Of a stretch of 64,000 nucleotides of DNA, positions 8,958 to 21,200 are shown piece after piece. Under the pieces are notes generated by a model, which did no database searches, had not been told where the DNA came from, and worked only from the letters and a program-made list of their open reading frames with translations. The translations under genes were made by a program, and so were the position numbers. The DNA comes from Apium graveolens (taxonomy: Eukaryota; Streptophyta; Magnoliopsida; Apiales; Apiaceae): the NCBI RefSeq assembly GCF_009905375.1, contig NC_133652.1, forward strand, positions 117,727,471 to 117,791,470, read 5' to 3'. Positions within the stretch are counted from its first letter, which is position 1, and the number at the start of each line of letters is the position of its first letter.

Positions 8958-11900
8958 TGTGGCGCCCTCCAAATCCGGGTCAGAAGTTTGGGGTCCACAC
9001 ACACACCTTATTTATAACCTGCTTATAACAATAATAAAGATAATAATAATATGCAGTGACCCTACTTACCAACTACCACGGACCGCAACAGGTTAAAGTA
9101 TGCACACAAGCCAAACACACACTTATATTACAAACCGTTCAAATCCCAACTATCTAAACTCAGAATTGAGTACTAAACTTTATTACAAACTTAAATTACT
9201 CCAAAAGGTGCCTACTAGCTTAACTCGATCAACCTGAACCCCTAGCTCTCGCGCTGGACTGGGGATCCTCGGTATCAACAGGTTCCTTCTTCACTGGAAA
9301 ATAACATAAACAACATCGCACAAATGAGCTAACTAGCTCAGCAAGTCACCATGGCAAAATTGAGAATAATGATCATCAAGTGAAAAAGGTTTATGATATT
9401 GAGTGAACAATGAATTATGATTTAGAATTGGATATTATATTTTCATTTTAAAACCCAAGGTTAGGCTGCTGATCAGTCACGCACTAACCCCGAGCAAAGC
9501 ACACAGTACTGCTCTAACTACTGGATCTAAGGCACACATTGGCCTAACTTGACCATTATATGGTCTGACCACGAATCTGGTCCACAATTTTTATAAAAAC
9601 AATCCAATTCTAACATAATAACAGGATAAACAATAATAAGCAATAAACAGAATCATTAACAACATTGGACATTCAATAATGAAATGGTTTCAATCTTTAT
9701 AAGGATCAATATGGCATTTTCAAAGCTTGGTTGTTAGGTAATGAAAGAATTGCATAACAAAGGAATTAATGTTTCAGGGTTACCAGGAATTGCTCTTTCA
9801 AATCATAAGGTACAATGGTTTGAGTATATAAGTAATTCGGTTCAGTGTTTGGTATGTAGTTTGTATGTATTTGTGGAGTAATATCGTATATCTGTGGTTT
9901 GTATCTGGGTGTACAACAATCAATGGCTTAGAAAGAATAAGGTTTACGGCTCAAGATCAATAACTGGAATCAGGGTTTAGGGTTCAGTGCTTCAAAGCAC
10001 TTGCAATATAAAGCAGGACTATCAATCATCTACAATATATCTCGAGAAAGTTCAGAACACTTGCCTGGTACTAGCTTGCTATACTGCACTCACTTTCAAT
10101 CACAACTGTCTTACTCTTCGACTATCTGTTTCCCTTTCCTACGCCATGCCTCTTCTGCTCACATAACATAAGCATCTATCAATATTCAACTCATACGATT
10201 TTATTCGACATAAACTTCTATCTACCCTTCGTTTTACCCAAATCCGATTAACGGATTGAAAGTTACGCAATAAACAAGTAAACATTGAATATATAGACCG
10301 AAAGTCAACCAACAAGTCACATATAACACATAACACGTCAGGCAATCAATGATATATCATTTATAAAGGGGTCTCGGGTCATAAACAGGCTTTCGGGTAT
10401 TTAAAATAATTTTTAAAATATTTTTCGGAATTAAAACGGGTCGTTGGATCAATTTTGGAGTAATAAACAGGGTTCGGTTGGCCAAATCTGGCTTCAAAAA
10501 AAATTATAATCATTATCGAGTCTTGAAAACAATTTAAAATAATATTTTAAAGCTCGAAGCTATTTTTCAGAATTTTTCAATCTTTTTTAAATAATTAAAT
10601 CTAATTAAATAATTAATTAATAATTAATTAATAATTAATTAAATCAATTAATCAATTAATTTTTGAATTAATTGACCAATTAATCAATTATTTATTAACT
10701 AAAATTAATTAACTAATTAATTCAGATTTATTTTTGAATTAAAAATAATTTTTTGAATTAAAATAATAATTTTTGGAATTTTCAGAAATTAAAAAAGAAT
10801 TTAGATAATAAAAATAAATAGGAAATATGATTTTTAAATGATTTATAAACAGGAATCCTATTTCTGCAAGTTTTGGAAACCTGGGAGACTAAACTTCACC
10901 ATCTTTAATAGTTCAGGGACTAAACTGCAATTTTGCAGTTTAGTCGCCGGAAAAACGACGGGCTCGCAGGAGAACTCGTCTCCGGCACCGTCACCCCTCC
11001 ATCTCCTCCAGGTCACTTCTACTCATCACCAGGAATCTATTTATGCAATCAAAACATTTCAATAACCCCAGACTTGGCCGGAAATTGGCCAAGAACATCG
11101 CCGGTTTTCGGCGAAACATCAAAAATTTAAAAACACAACTCCCTTCGATCCACTAATCCTCTGTTAACGAGCTATATACCAATCGATTGCAAATTTCACA
11201 AGGAACACAACCCACTATAAATCAACAGCTAATAACCCCTAAATTAAAAAGCCCCAAATTTCAATTGAAAACATTCATACGGGTTATAAAGTTTAATTTT
11301 AAAATTCGAAGATTAAACTTAATTTTGAACATGTTATAGAACTCCAATTCAGACGTATGACATATAAAAATCATCAGGAAAACAAGCTCCACAATATGCA
11401 ATCATCAAATCATTCAAACAATCATTCGAACAGAAATTCATAATTTTAATAAAAATAATTCGAAAATAATTAAAAATATAGAAAATAAACCTTGATTTCT
11501 GCAGGTATATGGTTCACAGAATCTGAAAGTACTCCTCAAGACCTTCGATTTGGTTACTCCAACTTTCCCAACCGATTTCAATAACACCTTGAAATTGTAG
11601 TTTGATTCCCAGAAGGTTTTATGAATTTAGGGTTTTTCTCTGGAAAATTATATATTTAGCTGACTGCAAATGATTTTATACGGTAAAGGCTATTTATAAT
11701 TACGGAAAATTAGTATTCCGTTGGATCATTCCGGATATAAAATGGTACGTTTATTTATAAAAACTGATCCAAACGGTACCGGTTTTCGGGATAATTATCC
11801 AAATCAGTACAATTTGTACTGCAGTCTTGGTCTCAGCGCTTGGTTACACGTATTACGAGGTGATAATTGTGATAGTTTTATAAAAATATCCCGTTTGTCG

Positions 11901-12377
11901 AAAATACGAGTTTTATCGATTTACCGAAACAAATAATGTATCGAAAATGTTGTGCCGGGACCCGCACAGGACAAACCGTACGCCGGATCGAAAAATTCGA
12001 AACATGAAAAATGCTCGGAATATTACAATTATGTTAGGAAGGAGTTCTCGGAAGAGTTTCGGGTTATAAAAACGTAAAAACGGGTGACGTCGGTTGGTTC
12101 CCGATTGTATAAAATAGTTTTTAAATACTCGAAAAAAGATTTTATAAAATCCATATAATTCCTATAAAATCATAAATCAACATAAAAATAATTAGGAAGA
12201 TATGACAATTATCTATATTTTATTTTGGACATATAAAAATTAAAATAATCAATTAATATTATTTTTAAACATCCAAACATATTTAACACTTAACAAATAA
12301 TTCACAGAATAGATACTAAACACATATAATAATTATTTATTAGCAAAATAATTACACGGTATATCCCAGATATTACA
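8958..12377 (-). repeat. 3' LTR of chromovirus C
   Basis: Starts TGTGGCGCCCTCC and ends ATATTACA on the plus strand, so the element strand reads TG...CA. Complete at 3420 bp. Repeated at 18255-21675. Contains an AATTAATT-rich tract (about 10590-10740). The reading frames inside (for example 10838-11065 and 11721-11936) occur in both LTRs simply because the LTRs are duplicates; they show no domain. Confidence 0.93.
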
Positions 12378-12396
12378 TCCTTCCCTCTTTAAAAGG
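12378..12396 (-). other. Polypurine tract of element C
   Basis: The minus strand carries a purine-rich run (AAAGAGGGAAGGA) directly before the LTR, where plus-strand DNA synthesis of a retrotransposon starts. Confidence 0.85.
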
Positions 12397-12415
12397 ATTC
12401 TGTCATCAGAATCTC

Positions 12416-12541
12416 TTAAGAAAACAAATGAGGGTACTTTTCTTTCATATCACTTTCTAGTTCCCAAGTTGACTCTTCAACCTTAGGGTTTCTCCAGAAT
12501 ACTCTTACTAACTTTACCACTTTATTTCTTAATACTTTCTC
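12416..12541 (-). pseudogene. Chromodomain at C-terminus of integrase (element C)
   Basis: Reading on in the integrase frame past the TGA at 12542-12544 gives about 41 codons with the chromodomain-like block VFWRNPKVEESTWE and ending KEKYPHLFS, then TAA at 12416-12418. In chromoviruses this domain steers integration to particular chromatin. The TGA separates it from the integrase, so it would not be translated without readthrough. Confidence 0.85.
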
Positions 12542-13456
12542 TCATTCCTCTAGAATTTCTATCGGACTCCCTACATATGACAAATCTGCCTGAAGCTCTA
12601 TTGGCTCATATTCTATTACATGTCTGGAGTCTGGATTATACTTTTTAAGCATCGATACGTGAAAAATATTGTGAATGTGCTCCATGTGCGGAGGTAACGC
12701 CAACTCGTAAGCTACTTTGCCAACGCGTTTTAGAATCTCAAAAGGTCCGACATATCTTGGGCTCAACTTTCCTTTCTTTCCAAATCTCATCAATCCCTTC
12801 CATGGTGATACTTTCAGTAATACCAAGCTTCCTTCTTCGAATTTCATATCTTTTCTTGATTGATCTGCATACTTTATTTGACGGTCTTGTGCTGCTATCA
12901 ATCTCTTCTGAATAACTTCAACAACTTCCTTTGTCTGCTGTACCAATTCAGGTCCAAGTATTTTGCGTTCTCCTACTTCATCCCAATATACTGGAGATCT
13001 GCATTTACGTCCATAAAGGGCTTCATAGGGTGACATCCCAATACTGGCGTGATAACTGTTCTTGTAAGCAAATTCTACCAGAGGTAAATGCTTGTCCCAA
13101 CTCCCTTTGAAATCAATAGCACAAACACGTAACATATCTTCAATCGTCTGGATCGTTCTTTCACTCTGGTCGTCCGTCTGTGGGTGGTAAGCCATACTCA
13201 TATTCAGTCTTGTTCCAAAACATTCTTGAAAAATTTTCCAAAATCTTGAATTAAATCTTGGATCTCGATCAGATACGATAGACACAGGAACTCCATGACG
13301 AGCTACAATTTCCTTCAGGTACATATGAATTAACTTGTCGAGCGAAAATATTTCATTTATAGGCAGAAAATGGGCTGACTTGGTAAGTCTATCCACTATA
13401 ACCCAAATGGCATCATGATTAGCCCTTGTCCTTGGTAATCCAACTATGAAATCCAT
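12542..13456 (-). pseudogene. Integrase core and C-terminal part (element C)
   Basis: 304 open codons from the ATG in MDFIVGLP. That D, the D of VSDRDPRF and the E of SERTIQTIED are the catalytic D,D,E residues. The GPFEILKRVG and HNIFHVSMLKKY blocks of the gypsy C-terminal module follow. The zinc-binding H-H-C-C part lies upstream, behind stops. Ends in TGA where relatives have a sense codon, cutting off the chromodomain. Integrase would join element DNA to host DNA in the nucleus. Confidence 0.9.
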
Positions 13457-14050
13457 GGTAATATGTTCCCACTTTCACTCTGGAATTTCCAATGGCTGTA
13501 GCAATCCACTTGGTCTCTGATGCTCTGCTTTAACTCTCTGACATGTATAACATCTGCTAACCCATTCCGCAATTTCCCTCTTCATATCTGGCTAACAATA
13601 ATTTTCTTTTAAATCTCAATACATCTTGGTACTCCCTGGATGGATTGAATACCTTGAATTATGAGCTTCTTGTAAAATTTCATTCTTCAGCTTCGTCACC
13701 GGTAGAATCCAAATTCTAGAAGAAAACCTAAGAATACCTTGATCGTCCTTTTGCGTGCACAATTCTTCACCTACCAAGCGATTTATATCTTGATCCATTA
13801 CATCTTCCTGACATTTCTTTATCGTTTCTAGTAACTCTGGCTGGAAAGTCATACTATACACTTTTACTTCATCAGGCTTGCAAACTCTAATCTCCAATTC
13901 CAGTTTCTGAAGTTTCTTATATATCTCTTCGGGTACCGATAACACATTTAACTTTTCCTTCCGACTCAACGTGTCTGCTACAACGTTCGCTTTACCGGGA
14001 TGATAATTAATCGTGCAGTCGTAATCCTTGATCAATTCTAACCATCTCAT
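13457..14050 (-). pseudogene. RNase H end, linker and integrase zinc finger (element C), three stops
   Basis: 13616-14050 is open and starts MRWLELIKDYD, the end of RNase H with HPGKANVVADTLSRK, followed by a linker and the first half of the integrase zinc finger (two His in EAHNSRYSIHPG). It continues in frame to [12 protein letters not shown], the Cys pair, but passes TGA at about 13616, TAG at about 13601 and TGA at about 13491, sites where relatives carry arginine or tryptophan codons. Confidence 0.85.
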
Positions 14051-14350
14051 TTACCTCATATTAAGCTCCTTCTGTGTGAATATGTACTTCAGGCTTTTAT
14101 GATCTGTATAAATCTCGCACTTTTCTCCATATAGATAATGTCTCCAAATCTTCAAAGCGAAAACTATGGATGCTAGCTCCAAGTCATGAGTAGGATATTT
14201 CTGTTCGTGTGGTTTCAATTGCCTTGACGCATACGCAATCACCTTATCGTGCTGCATCAGAACACATCCGAGTCCTTTATGAGAAGCATCTCTATAAATT
14301 ACGAAATTACCTTGATCGTCTGGAAGTGACAAAACAGGTGTCGTGATTAA
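14051..14350 (-). pseudogene. RNase H domain (element C)
   Basis: Open from after a TGA at 14351-14353 to a TAA at 14048-14050. Shows [15 protein letters not shown] (catalytic D), the E of [12 protein letters not shown] and the D of [10 protein letters not shown], the three acidic residues of retroelement RNase H. It continues from RT and into the next fragment in the same frame, apart from the two stops. Confidence 0.88.
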
Positions 14351-14353
14351 TCA

Positions 14354-15402
14354 TTGCTTCAATTCCTGAAAACTTTCTTCGCATTTATCGTCACACATAA
14401 ACTTTTCATTCTTCCGCGTAAGCTTTGTCAATGGTGTTGCAATCCTTGAGAAATTTTGAATGAATCGACGATAATACGATAATATCCCGCTAATCTCAAG
14501 AAACTTTTTATCTCTGTGGGTGTTCTCGGTCTTTCCCAATTTGTAATGGCCTCAATCTTTGTTGGGTCCACTTTGATCCCTTCATTACTGACTATGTGTC
14601 CTAAGAACTGAACTTCCTGTAGCCAAAATTCACACTTCAAGAATTTAGCATATAACTTCTTTTTCCTTAAAATCTCCAAAGCTGTTCTTAAATGTTCCGC
14701 ATGATCCTCTTCCGCCTCTGAATAAATCAAAATATCGTCTATAAACACAATAATGAACTTGTCCAAGTATTCTTTGAAAATTCTGTTCATCAAGTCCATA
14801 AACGCTGTCGGGGCATTAGTCAATCCAAAAGACATCACTAAAAATTCATAATGTCCATACCTTGTCCTGAAAGCTGTCTTCGGTATATCATTTGGCTTAA
14901 TCTTTAGTTGATGATATCCCGATCTTAAGTCAATCTTGGAGAAGTACTTGGCTCCCTTCAATTGGTCAAATAGATCGTCAATTTTGGGTAACGGATACTT
15001 GTTCTTGATTGTAAGCTTATTGAGCTCCCTATAGTCGATGCACAGTCTCATGCTTCTGTCTTTCTTCTTGACAAACAATATCGGTGCACCCCACGGGGAT
15101 ACACTGGGTCTGATTACTCCTTTCTCTAATAACTCTTGCAATTGCTTCGCTAGCTCCTTCATTTGAACGGGCGCCATTCTGTACGGGGCCTTGGATACTA
15201 GTTCCGTTCCAGGTGCTAAGTCGATTGCAAATTCAATTTCTCTGTCTGGAGGAAGTCCTGGTAACTCATCGGGAAACACGTCTGGAAATTTATTGATGAC
15301 CGGAATATCTTCAAGTTTTGCTGGCTCCTGACTTATGTCAATCACATATGCCACGAAATGCTTGCATCCTTGCCGTAGTAACTTTTTGGCTTGAATCATC
15401 GT
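14354..15402 (-). pseudogene. Reverse transcriptase (element C), frameshifted by an 8-bp duplication
   Basis: 15399 to about 14484 is open and carries gypsy RT blocks in order: KAPYRMAP, the CIDYRELN block, [32 protein letters not shown] and the active site [10 protein letters not shown] (14745-14734). At 14468-14483 the 8-base unit ACGATAAT stands twice in a row, shifting the frame; the thumb/connection ([17 protein letters not shown]) continues in the other frame from about 14467 down to the TGA at 14351. Upstream it is separated from protease by a TGA at 15403-15405 in the same frame. Confidence 0.9.
14468..14483. repeat. 8-bp tandem duplication inside RT of element C
   Basis: ACGATAAT ACGATAAT. 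Removing one copy restores continuity between the two RT reading frames, so this is the cause of the frameshift. Confidence 0.9.
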
Positions 15403-16428
15403 TCAGAACTTCTTTACTTGCTTCTGGCCCTTGAAAGTTACTATCCTTTCATCTGGCGTCTTCACCATTACCTTCTTATTTCGACAATCTATCTGGGCAT
15501 CGTGCTTAGATAACCAATCCATTCCTAGGATAACGTTAAATTCTCCTAACTTAAATGGTATCAAATCTACACAAAACTTACTACCAGAAATCTCAATCTC
15601 ATAATTCCCATAAACTTGATTAACAGATACACGTTCTTGATTTGCTAATTTCACAGCCATTATTTCATTTAAATACTCAACTGGACAATTTAACTTACTA
15701 ACAAAATCTTGTGAAACAAACGATCGAGTTGCTCCCGAATCTATTAACACTTTGGCACATGAAGAATTCACATTAAGCGTACCTGCCACGACATCAGGAT
15801 CCTGGATAGCGTCCTTCACCGACATATCAAAAACTCTAGCCCTTGGAGTCTCGTTCACTACTGGGGTAGATCCCATAATCCTCAATGCATTACTGACTGG
15901 GGCGGGTGTCTTGCAATCCCTTGCTATATGTCCTGGCTTCCCACATTTGAAGCATGTAAATCCAATAGCTGGAACCTTAACTGCTGGATTTCGAATAGGC
16001 TGATCCATATTTGCTGGCTCTTTTGTTGGCTGATTTCGGCACTCCCTTGAATAGTGCCCTTTCTGATTGCACTTGAAACAAACCACATTCAACTTGTTAC
16101 AAACTCCTTCATGTTCCTTCCCACATACTTGACAATCTGGAAAAGCTAATCTCAACTGATTCGGCTGATTCACATTGGCTGGACGGTTGCCCTGGCTTCC
16201 GTCGCCTGCATTTTGTCTTTTGAAATTAAAATTTCTCCCTGGCTGAAACTTGCCCTTCTTAAAGTTTGGAAACTTCCATGGTTGTGACTGACCTTCATTT
16301 CCTTCAAATTTCCTTTTCTTGCTTTCTTTCTCCTTGTGTGACATCTCGCTCTCCGTCTCTGCGATCATGGCCTTCTGTACAACTCCTGCATAGGTATCCA
16401 ATTCAAAAATGGCTACCTTCCCTCTGAT
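15403..16428 (-). pseudogene. Gag zinc knuckles and aspartic protease (element C)
   Basis: Open between TAG at 16429-16431 and TGA at 15403-15405, in the same frame as gag and RT. Carries two CCHC knuckles (CFKCNQKGHYSREC and CFKCGKPGHIARDC), preceded by a related cysteine block (CQVCGKEHEGVC). About 60 residues after the second knuckle is the protease active site VLIDSGATRSFVS (DSG at 15741-15733), then the ILGMDWLSKHDAQID block typical of gypsy protease. It has no ATG at its left edge, as expected for the middle of a polyprotein. Confidence 0.9.
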
Positions 16429-17058
16429 CTATGGCTTCAAACCTTGCTGGAATCTCGTAGCTTTCTTCCTGTCGGTATCCACATATGACGGCACATACCT
16501 TGATAATTCTTCAAACTTGCTTTCATAATCTGCCACCGACATATTTCCTTGCTTTAAGTCTAAAAACTTCAACTCCATCTGGTCCAGAACAAATTGGGGA
16601 AAATACTTTTCTAAAAACAATTCTTTAAACTTCTCCCAAGTAATAACATATGTACCTTCTAATATTTTCACCATCTCCCACCAATAGGTGGCCTCATTCT
16701 TCAAATAATAGCTTGCAAACTCAACCTTATGTTCTTCCTTTACTTTCACTAAGGCGAATGCCTTCTCTATTTCCTTTAACCAAACATTTGCTTCAATCGG
16801 CTCTAAGGAACCCTTGAATTCTGGTGGGTTTACTGCCTGAAAAGTTTTGAAAGTTGCCTGGGGGTTGATCTGTCTTTGCTGTTGTTGTGCCAGGTGAACT
16901 GTTTGTTGGGCCAAGATTTGGAGAATCTGGGCTATTGCTGGGTCTATAGGTCCTGGGTTTGCATTCTGGTTTGTATCATCTTGGTTGTTATTGTTGTTGT
17001 TGTTATTGTTGGTTTCTTCATTCTGGGTGTTGGTGCGGGTATTTTTTCTAGGAGACAT
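16429..17058 (-). pseudogene. Gag N-terminal part (element C)
   Basis: I choose the ATG at 17058 (MSPRKNTRTN), as the longer reading begins with a TTG codon. An Asn-rich run (NNNNNNNNN) is encoded by a trinucleotide repeat near 16990. The gag domain follows with PPEFKG, VWLKEIEKAF, YYLKNEATYWWE and the block FQQGLKP, all typical of gypsy gag. It ends at TAG (16429-16431) where relatives have a sense codon, then continues in frame as the zinc-knuckle part. Confidence 0.88.
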
Positions 17059-17076
17059 TTTTCTGTAAAGAATCAA

Positions 17077-17544
17077 ACAACTTATTTAGCTTTTAAATCA
17101 AATTCTTTGCATAAAAGAAAATTTTTTTAAAACAGAAATATCTCTTTTTGAAAATAGTTGTAACAGTTGAACTAAGTAAACTGCATGCTTCTTTACAGAA
17201 TATAAACAGTTAAGGAAATAGGGTAAATGGTATCACAGGGGTATAACTGGTGCAATAAATAAGGTAAAGTAAAATAGGTGCAGTAAAGTAAAATAGGTGC
17301 AGTAAAGTAAATGACAATGCTGGAAATGAAAAGGTACTGATATATATAGATCAAAAGTTTTGGGTAGTACAAGCGTAAATACGCTTCAGAAGTAAAACCA
17401 AAAGGGTACAACAACCTACTCACTAGTCAGCATATCTAGTCTATAAATACAACTCAAAAGTCTACTGATACACACTACACACTACTGTACATACTACACA
17501 ACCATAACAACTCTAATCAGCATCTCCATTTCTGGATCTCTGAC
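17077..17544. other. Untranslated leader of element C between accessory frame and gag
   Basis: No convincing frame. A short tandem repeat, GGTGCAGTAAAGTAAAATA, stands about twice at 17277-17310. Confidence 0.5.
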
Positions 17545-18057
17545 TCATGGCATGTCTGGACCTCCAATCTCCTCAAACTCCTCTAGAACCCACTTAGCCC
17601 ACTTCACTAGGAAATCAGGGGTGATGTCCTCATGTGTAGCCTCATCAATCCTCACAGCAGCTGCTCTACGAAACACCCGGAGCCTCTCTCTAAGTCGCCT
17701 CTCACCACTCCCAACCTCTCTGGTATGCATGATATGCAATAACTCTTGAATCTGACCCTGTAGGAATCGCTGCTCCATAAGGCAAGCCTCAAACTGATGA
17801 TATGGAATAGGATAAGAAGAGAACTGGAAAGGTACTCCTGTAACTGAATGACCAGTAAAGCCTGAATCAGCAGGTGGGGGTCCTCTGATAGGTGGCCTCA
17901 TGCCTGGGGGTGGAATAGCCAGCAGTGGTACGGGCTGCAACACAGGTGGAGGTAAAATAGCCAACACTGGTGGAACAACAGGATGTGGATCTGAAGATGG
18001 TACTCCAACTGAAGGCTCCGAGTGATCAGCTGGTACGGGGATGAAAGAGTCGGCCAT
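17545..18057 (-). CDS. Separate 170-codon frame in the leader of element C (unknown function)
   Basis: Lies between the 5' LTR and gag, same strand as gag. Starts with ATG at 18057 (MADSFIPVPADHSE), about 200 bases inside the LTR, and ends TGA/stop at 17545, roughly 490 bases before the gag ATG. The N-terminal half is rich in Pro, Val and Leu (PPVLAILPPPVLQPVPLL); the C-terminal half is charged and helical-looking (RRLRERLRVFRRAAAVRIDEATHED, then KWAKWVLEEFEE). I recognise no domain. It has no stop or frameshift, while gag-pol of the same copy has nine breaks. Accessory frames upstream of gag are known from Ogre-type gypsy elements; I do not know one for Tekay/Del. It could still be a chance frame. 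Confidence 0.5.
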   Translation of the reverse strand: MADSFIPVPADHSEPSVGVPSSDPHPVVPPVLAILPPPVLQPVPLLAIPPPGMRPPIRGPPPADSGFTGHSVTGVPFQFSSYPIPYHQFEACLMEQRFLQGQIQELLHIMHTREVGSGERRLRERLRVFRRAAAVRIDEATHEDITPDFLVKWAKWVLEEFEEIGGPDMP

Positions 18058-18238
18058 CGCTGCTATCTGAAATCATATCACAGTATAAGAATCTCGAACC
18101 ACAACGCGAATCATTATATACATATTATACCGTAGCACTCAACCTCTCGATGTTCTATCTTTCTATTCCTTACTTCTAATCCTAACCCTCTACCCATTCT
18201 CGTCAACCTAGGCTTGTGTCAATGACTTATAACCTGTA

Positions 18239-18250
18239 GCACTGATACCA
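18239..18250 (-). other. Primer-binding site of element C (initiator tRNA-Met, one change)
   Basis: Minus-strand TGGTATCAGTGC sits four bases inside the LTR edge; it differs from the usual TGGTATCAGAGC at one base. Confidence 0.8.
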
Positions 18251-18254
18251 AACC

Positions 18255-21200
18255 TGTGGGGCCCTCCAAACCCGGGTCAGAAGTTTGGGGTCCACACATA
18301 CACCCCTTATTCATAACCTGCTTATAATAATAATAAAGATAATAATAATATGCAGTGACCCTACTTACCAACTACCACGGACCGCAACAGGTTAAAGTAT
18401 GCACACAAGCCAAACACATACTTATATTACAAACCGTTCAAATCCCAACTATCTAAACTCAGAACTGAGTATTAAACTTTATTACAAACTTTTACAAACT
18501 TAAATTACTCCAAAAGGTGCCTACTAGCTTAACTCGATCAACCTGAACCCCTAGCTCTCGCGCTAGATTGGGGATCCACGGTACCAACAGGTTCCTTCTT
18601 CACTGGAAAAGAACATAAACAACATCACACAAATGAGCTAACTAGCTCAGCAAGTCACAATGGCAAAACTGAGAATAATGATCATCAAGTGAAAAAGGTT
18701 TATGATATTGAGTGAACAATGAATTATGATTTAGAATTGGATATTATATTTTCATTTTAAAAACCAACGTTAGGCTGCTGATCAGTCACGCACTAACCCC
18801 GAGCAAAACACACAACACTGCTATAACTACTGGATCCAAGGCACACATTGGCCTAACTTGACCATTATATGGTCTGACCACGAATCTGGTCCATAATTTT
18901 TATAAAAATAATCCAATTCTAACATAATAACAGGATAAACAATAATAAGCAATAAAAAGAATCATTAACAACATTGGACATTCAATAATGAAATGGTTTC
19001 AATCTTTATAAGGATCAATATGGCATTTTCAAAGCTTGTCTGTTAGGTAATCAAAGAATTGGATAACAAAGGAATTAATATTTCAGGGTTACCAGGAATT
19101 GGTCTTTCAAATCATAAGGTACAATGGTTTGAGTATATAAGTAATTCGGTTCAGTGTTTGGTATGTAGTTTGTATGTATTTGTGGAGTAGTATCGTATAT
19201 ATGTGGTTTGTATCTGGGTGTACAACAATCAATGACTTAGAAAGAATAAGGTTTACGGCTCAAGATCAATAACTGGAATCAGGGTTTAGGGTTCAGTGCT
19301 TCAAAGCACTTGCAATATAAAGCAGGACTATCAATCATCTACAATATATCTCGAGAAAGTTCAGAACACTTGCCTGGTACTAGCTTGCTATACTGCACTC
19401 ACTTTCAATCACAACTATCTTACTCCTCGACTATCTGTTTCCCTTTCCTACGCCTTGCCTCTTCTGCTCACATAACATAAGCATCTATCAATATTCAACT
19501 CATACGATTCTATTCGACATATACTTCTATCTACCCTTCGTTTTACCCAAATCCGATTAACGGATTGAAAGTTACGCAATAAACAAGTAAACATTGAATA
19601 TATAGACCGACAGTTAACCAACAAGTCACATATAACACATAACACGTCAGACAATCAATGATATATCATTTATAAAGGGGTCTCGGGTCATAAACAGGCT
19701 TTCGGGTATTTAAAATAATTTTTAAAACATTTTTCGGAATTAAAACGGGTCGTTGGATCAATTTTAGAGTAATAAACAGGGTTCAGTTGGCCAAATCTGG
19801 CTTCAAAAAAAATTATAATCATTATCGAGCCTTGAAAACAATTTAAAATAATATATTAAAGCTCGAAGCTATTTTTTGGAATTTTTATATCATTTTTAAA
19901 TAATTAAATCTAATTAAATAATTAATTAAAATCAATTAATAATTAATTAAATCAATTAATCAATTAAATTTTGAATTAATTGACCAATTAATCAATTAAT
20001 TATTAACTAAAATTAATAAACTAATTAATTCAGATTTATTTTTGAATTAAAAATAATTTTTTGAATTAAAATAATAATTTTTGGAATTTTCAGAAATTAA
20101 AAACAAATTTTTATAATAAAAATAAATAGGAAATATGATTTTTAAATGATTTATAAACATGAATCCTATTTCTACAAGTTTTGGAAACCTGGGGGACTAA
20201 ACTTCACCAGCTTTAATAGTTCAGGGATTAAACTGCAATTTTGCAATTTAGTCGCCGGAAAAACGACGGGCTCGCCGGAGAACTCGTCTCCGGCACCGTC
20301 ACCCCTCCATCTCCTCCAGGTCACTTCTACTCATCACCAGGAATCTATTTATGCAATCAAAATATTTCAATAACCTCAGATTTGGCCGGAAATTGGCCAA
20401 GAACATTGCCGGTTTCCGGCGAAACATCGAAAATTTAAAAACACAACTCCCTTCGATCCATTAATCCTCTGTTAACGAGCTATATACCAATCGCTTGCAA
20501 ATTTCATAAGGAACACAACTCACTATAAATCAACATCTAATAACCGCTAAATCAAAAAACCCCAATTTTCAATTGAAAACATTCATACGGGTTATAAACC
20601 CTAATTTTAAAATTCGAAGATTAAACTTAATTTTAAACATGTTATTGAACTCCAATTCAGACGTATGACATATGAAAATCATCAAGAAAACAAGCTCTAT
20701 AATATGCAATCATCAAATCATTCAAACAATCATCTGAACAGAAATTCATAATTTTAATAAAAATAATTCGAAAATAATTAAAAATATATAAAATAAACCT
20801 TGATTTCTGCAGGTATATGGTTCACAGAATCTGAAAGTACTCCTCGAGACCTTCGATTTGGTTACTCCAACTTTCCCAACCGATTTCAATAACACCTTGA
20901 AATTGTAGTTTGATTCCCATAAGGTTTTATGAATTTAGGATTGTTTTCTGGAAAATTATATATTTAGCTGACTGCAAATGATTTTGATACGGAATAAAAT
21001 ACGGTAAAGGCTATTTATAATTACGGAAAATTAGTATCCCGTTGGATCATTCCGGATATAAAATGGTACGTTTATTTATAGAAACTGATCCAAACGGTAC
21101 CGGTTTTCGGGATAATTATCCAAATCAGTACAATTTGTACTGCGGTCTTGGTCTCAGCGCCTGGTTATACGTATTACGAGGTGATAATTGTGATAGTTTA

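Noticed and set aside
10838..11130. Plus-strand frames in the LTR of C (also at 20146-20438)
   Set aside because: Antisense to the element, no domain, conserved only through LTR duplication.
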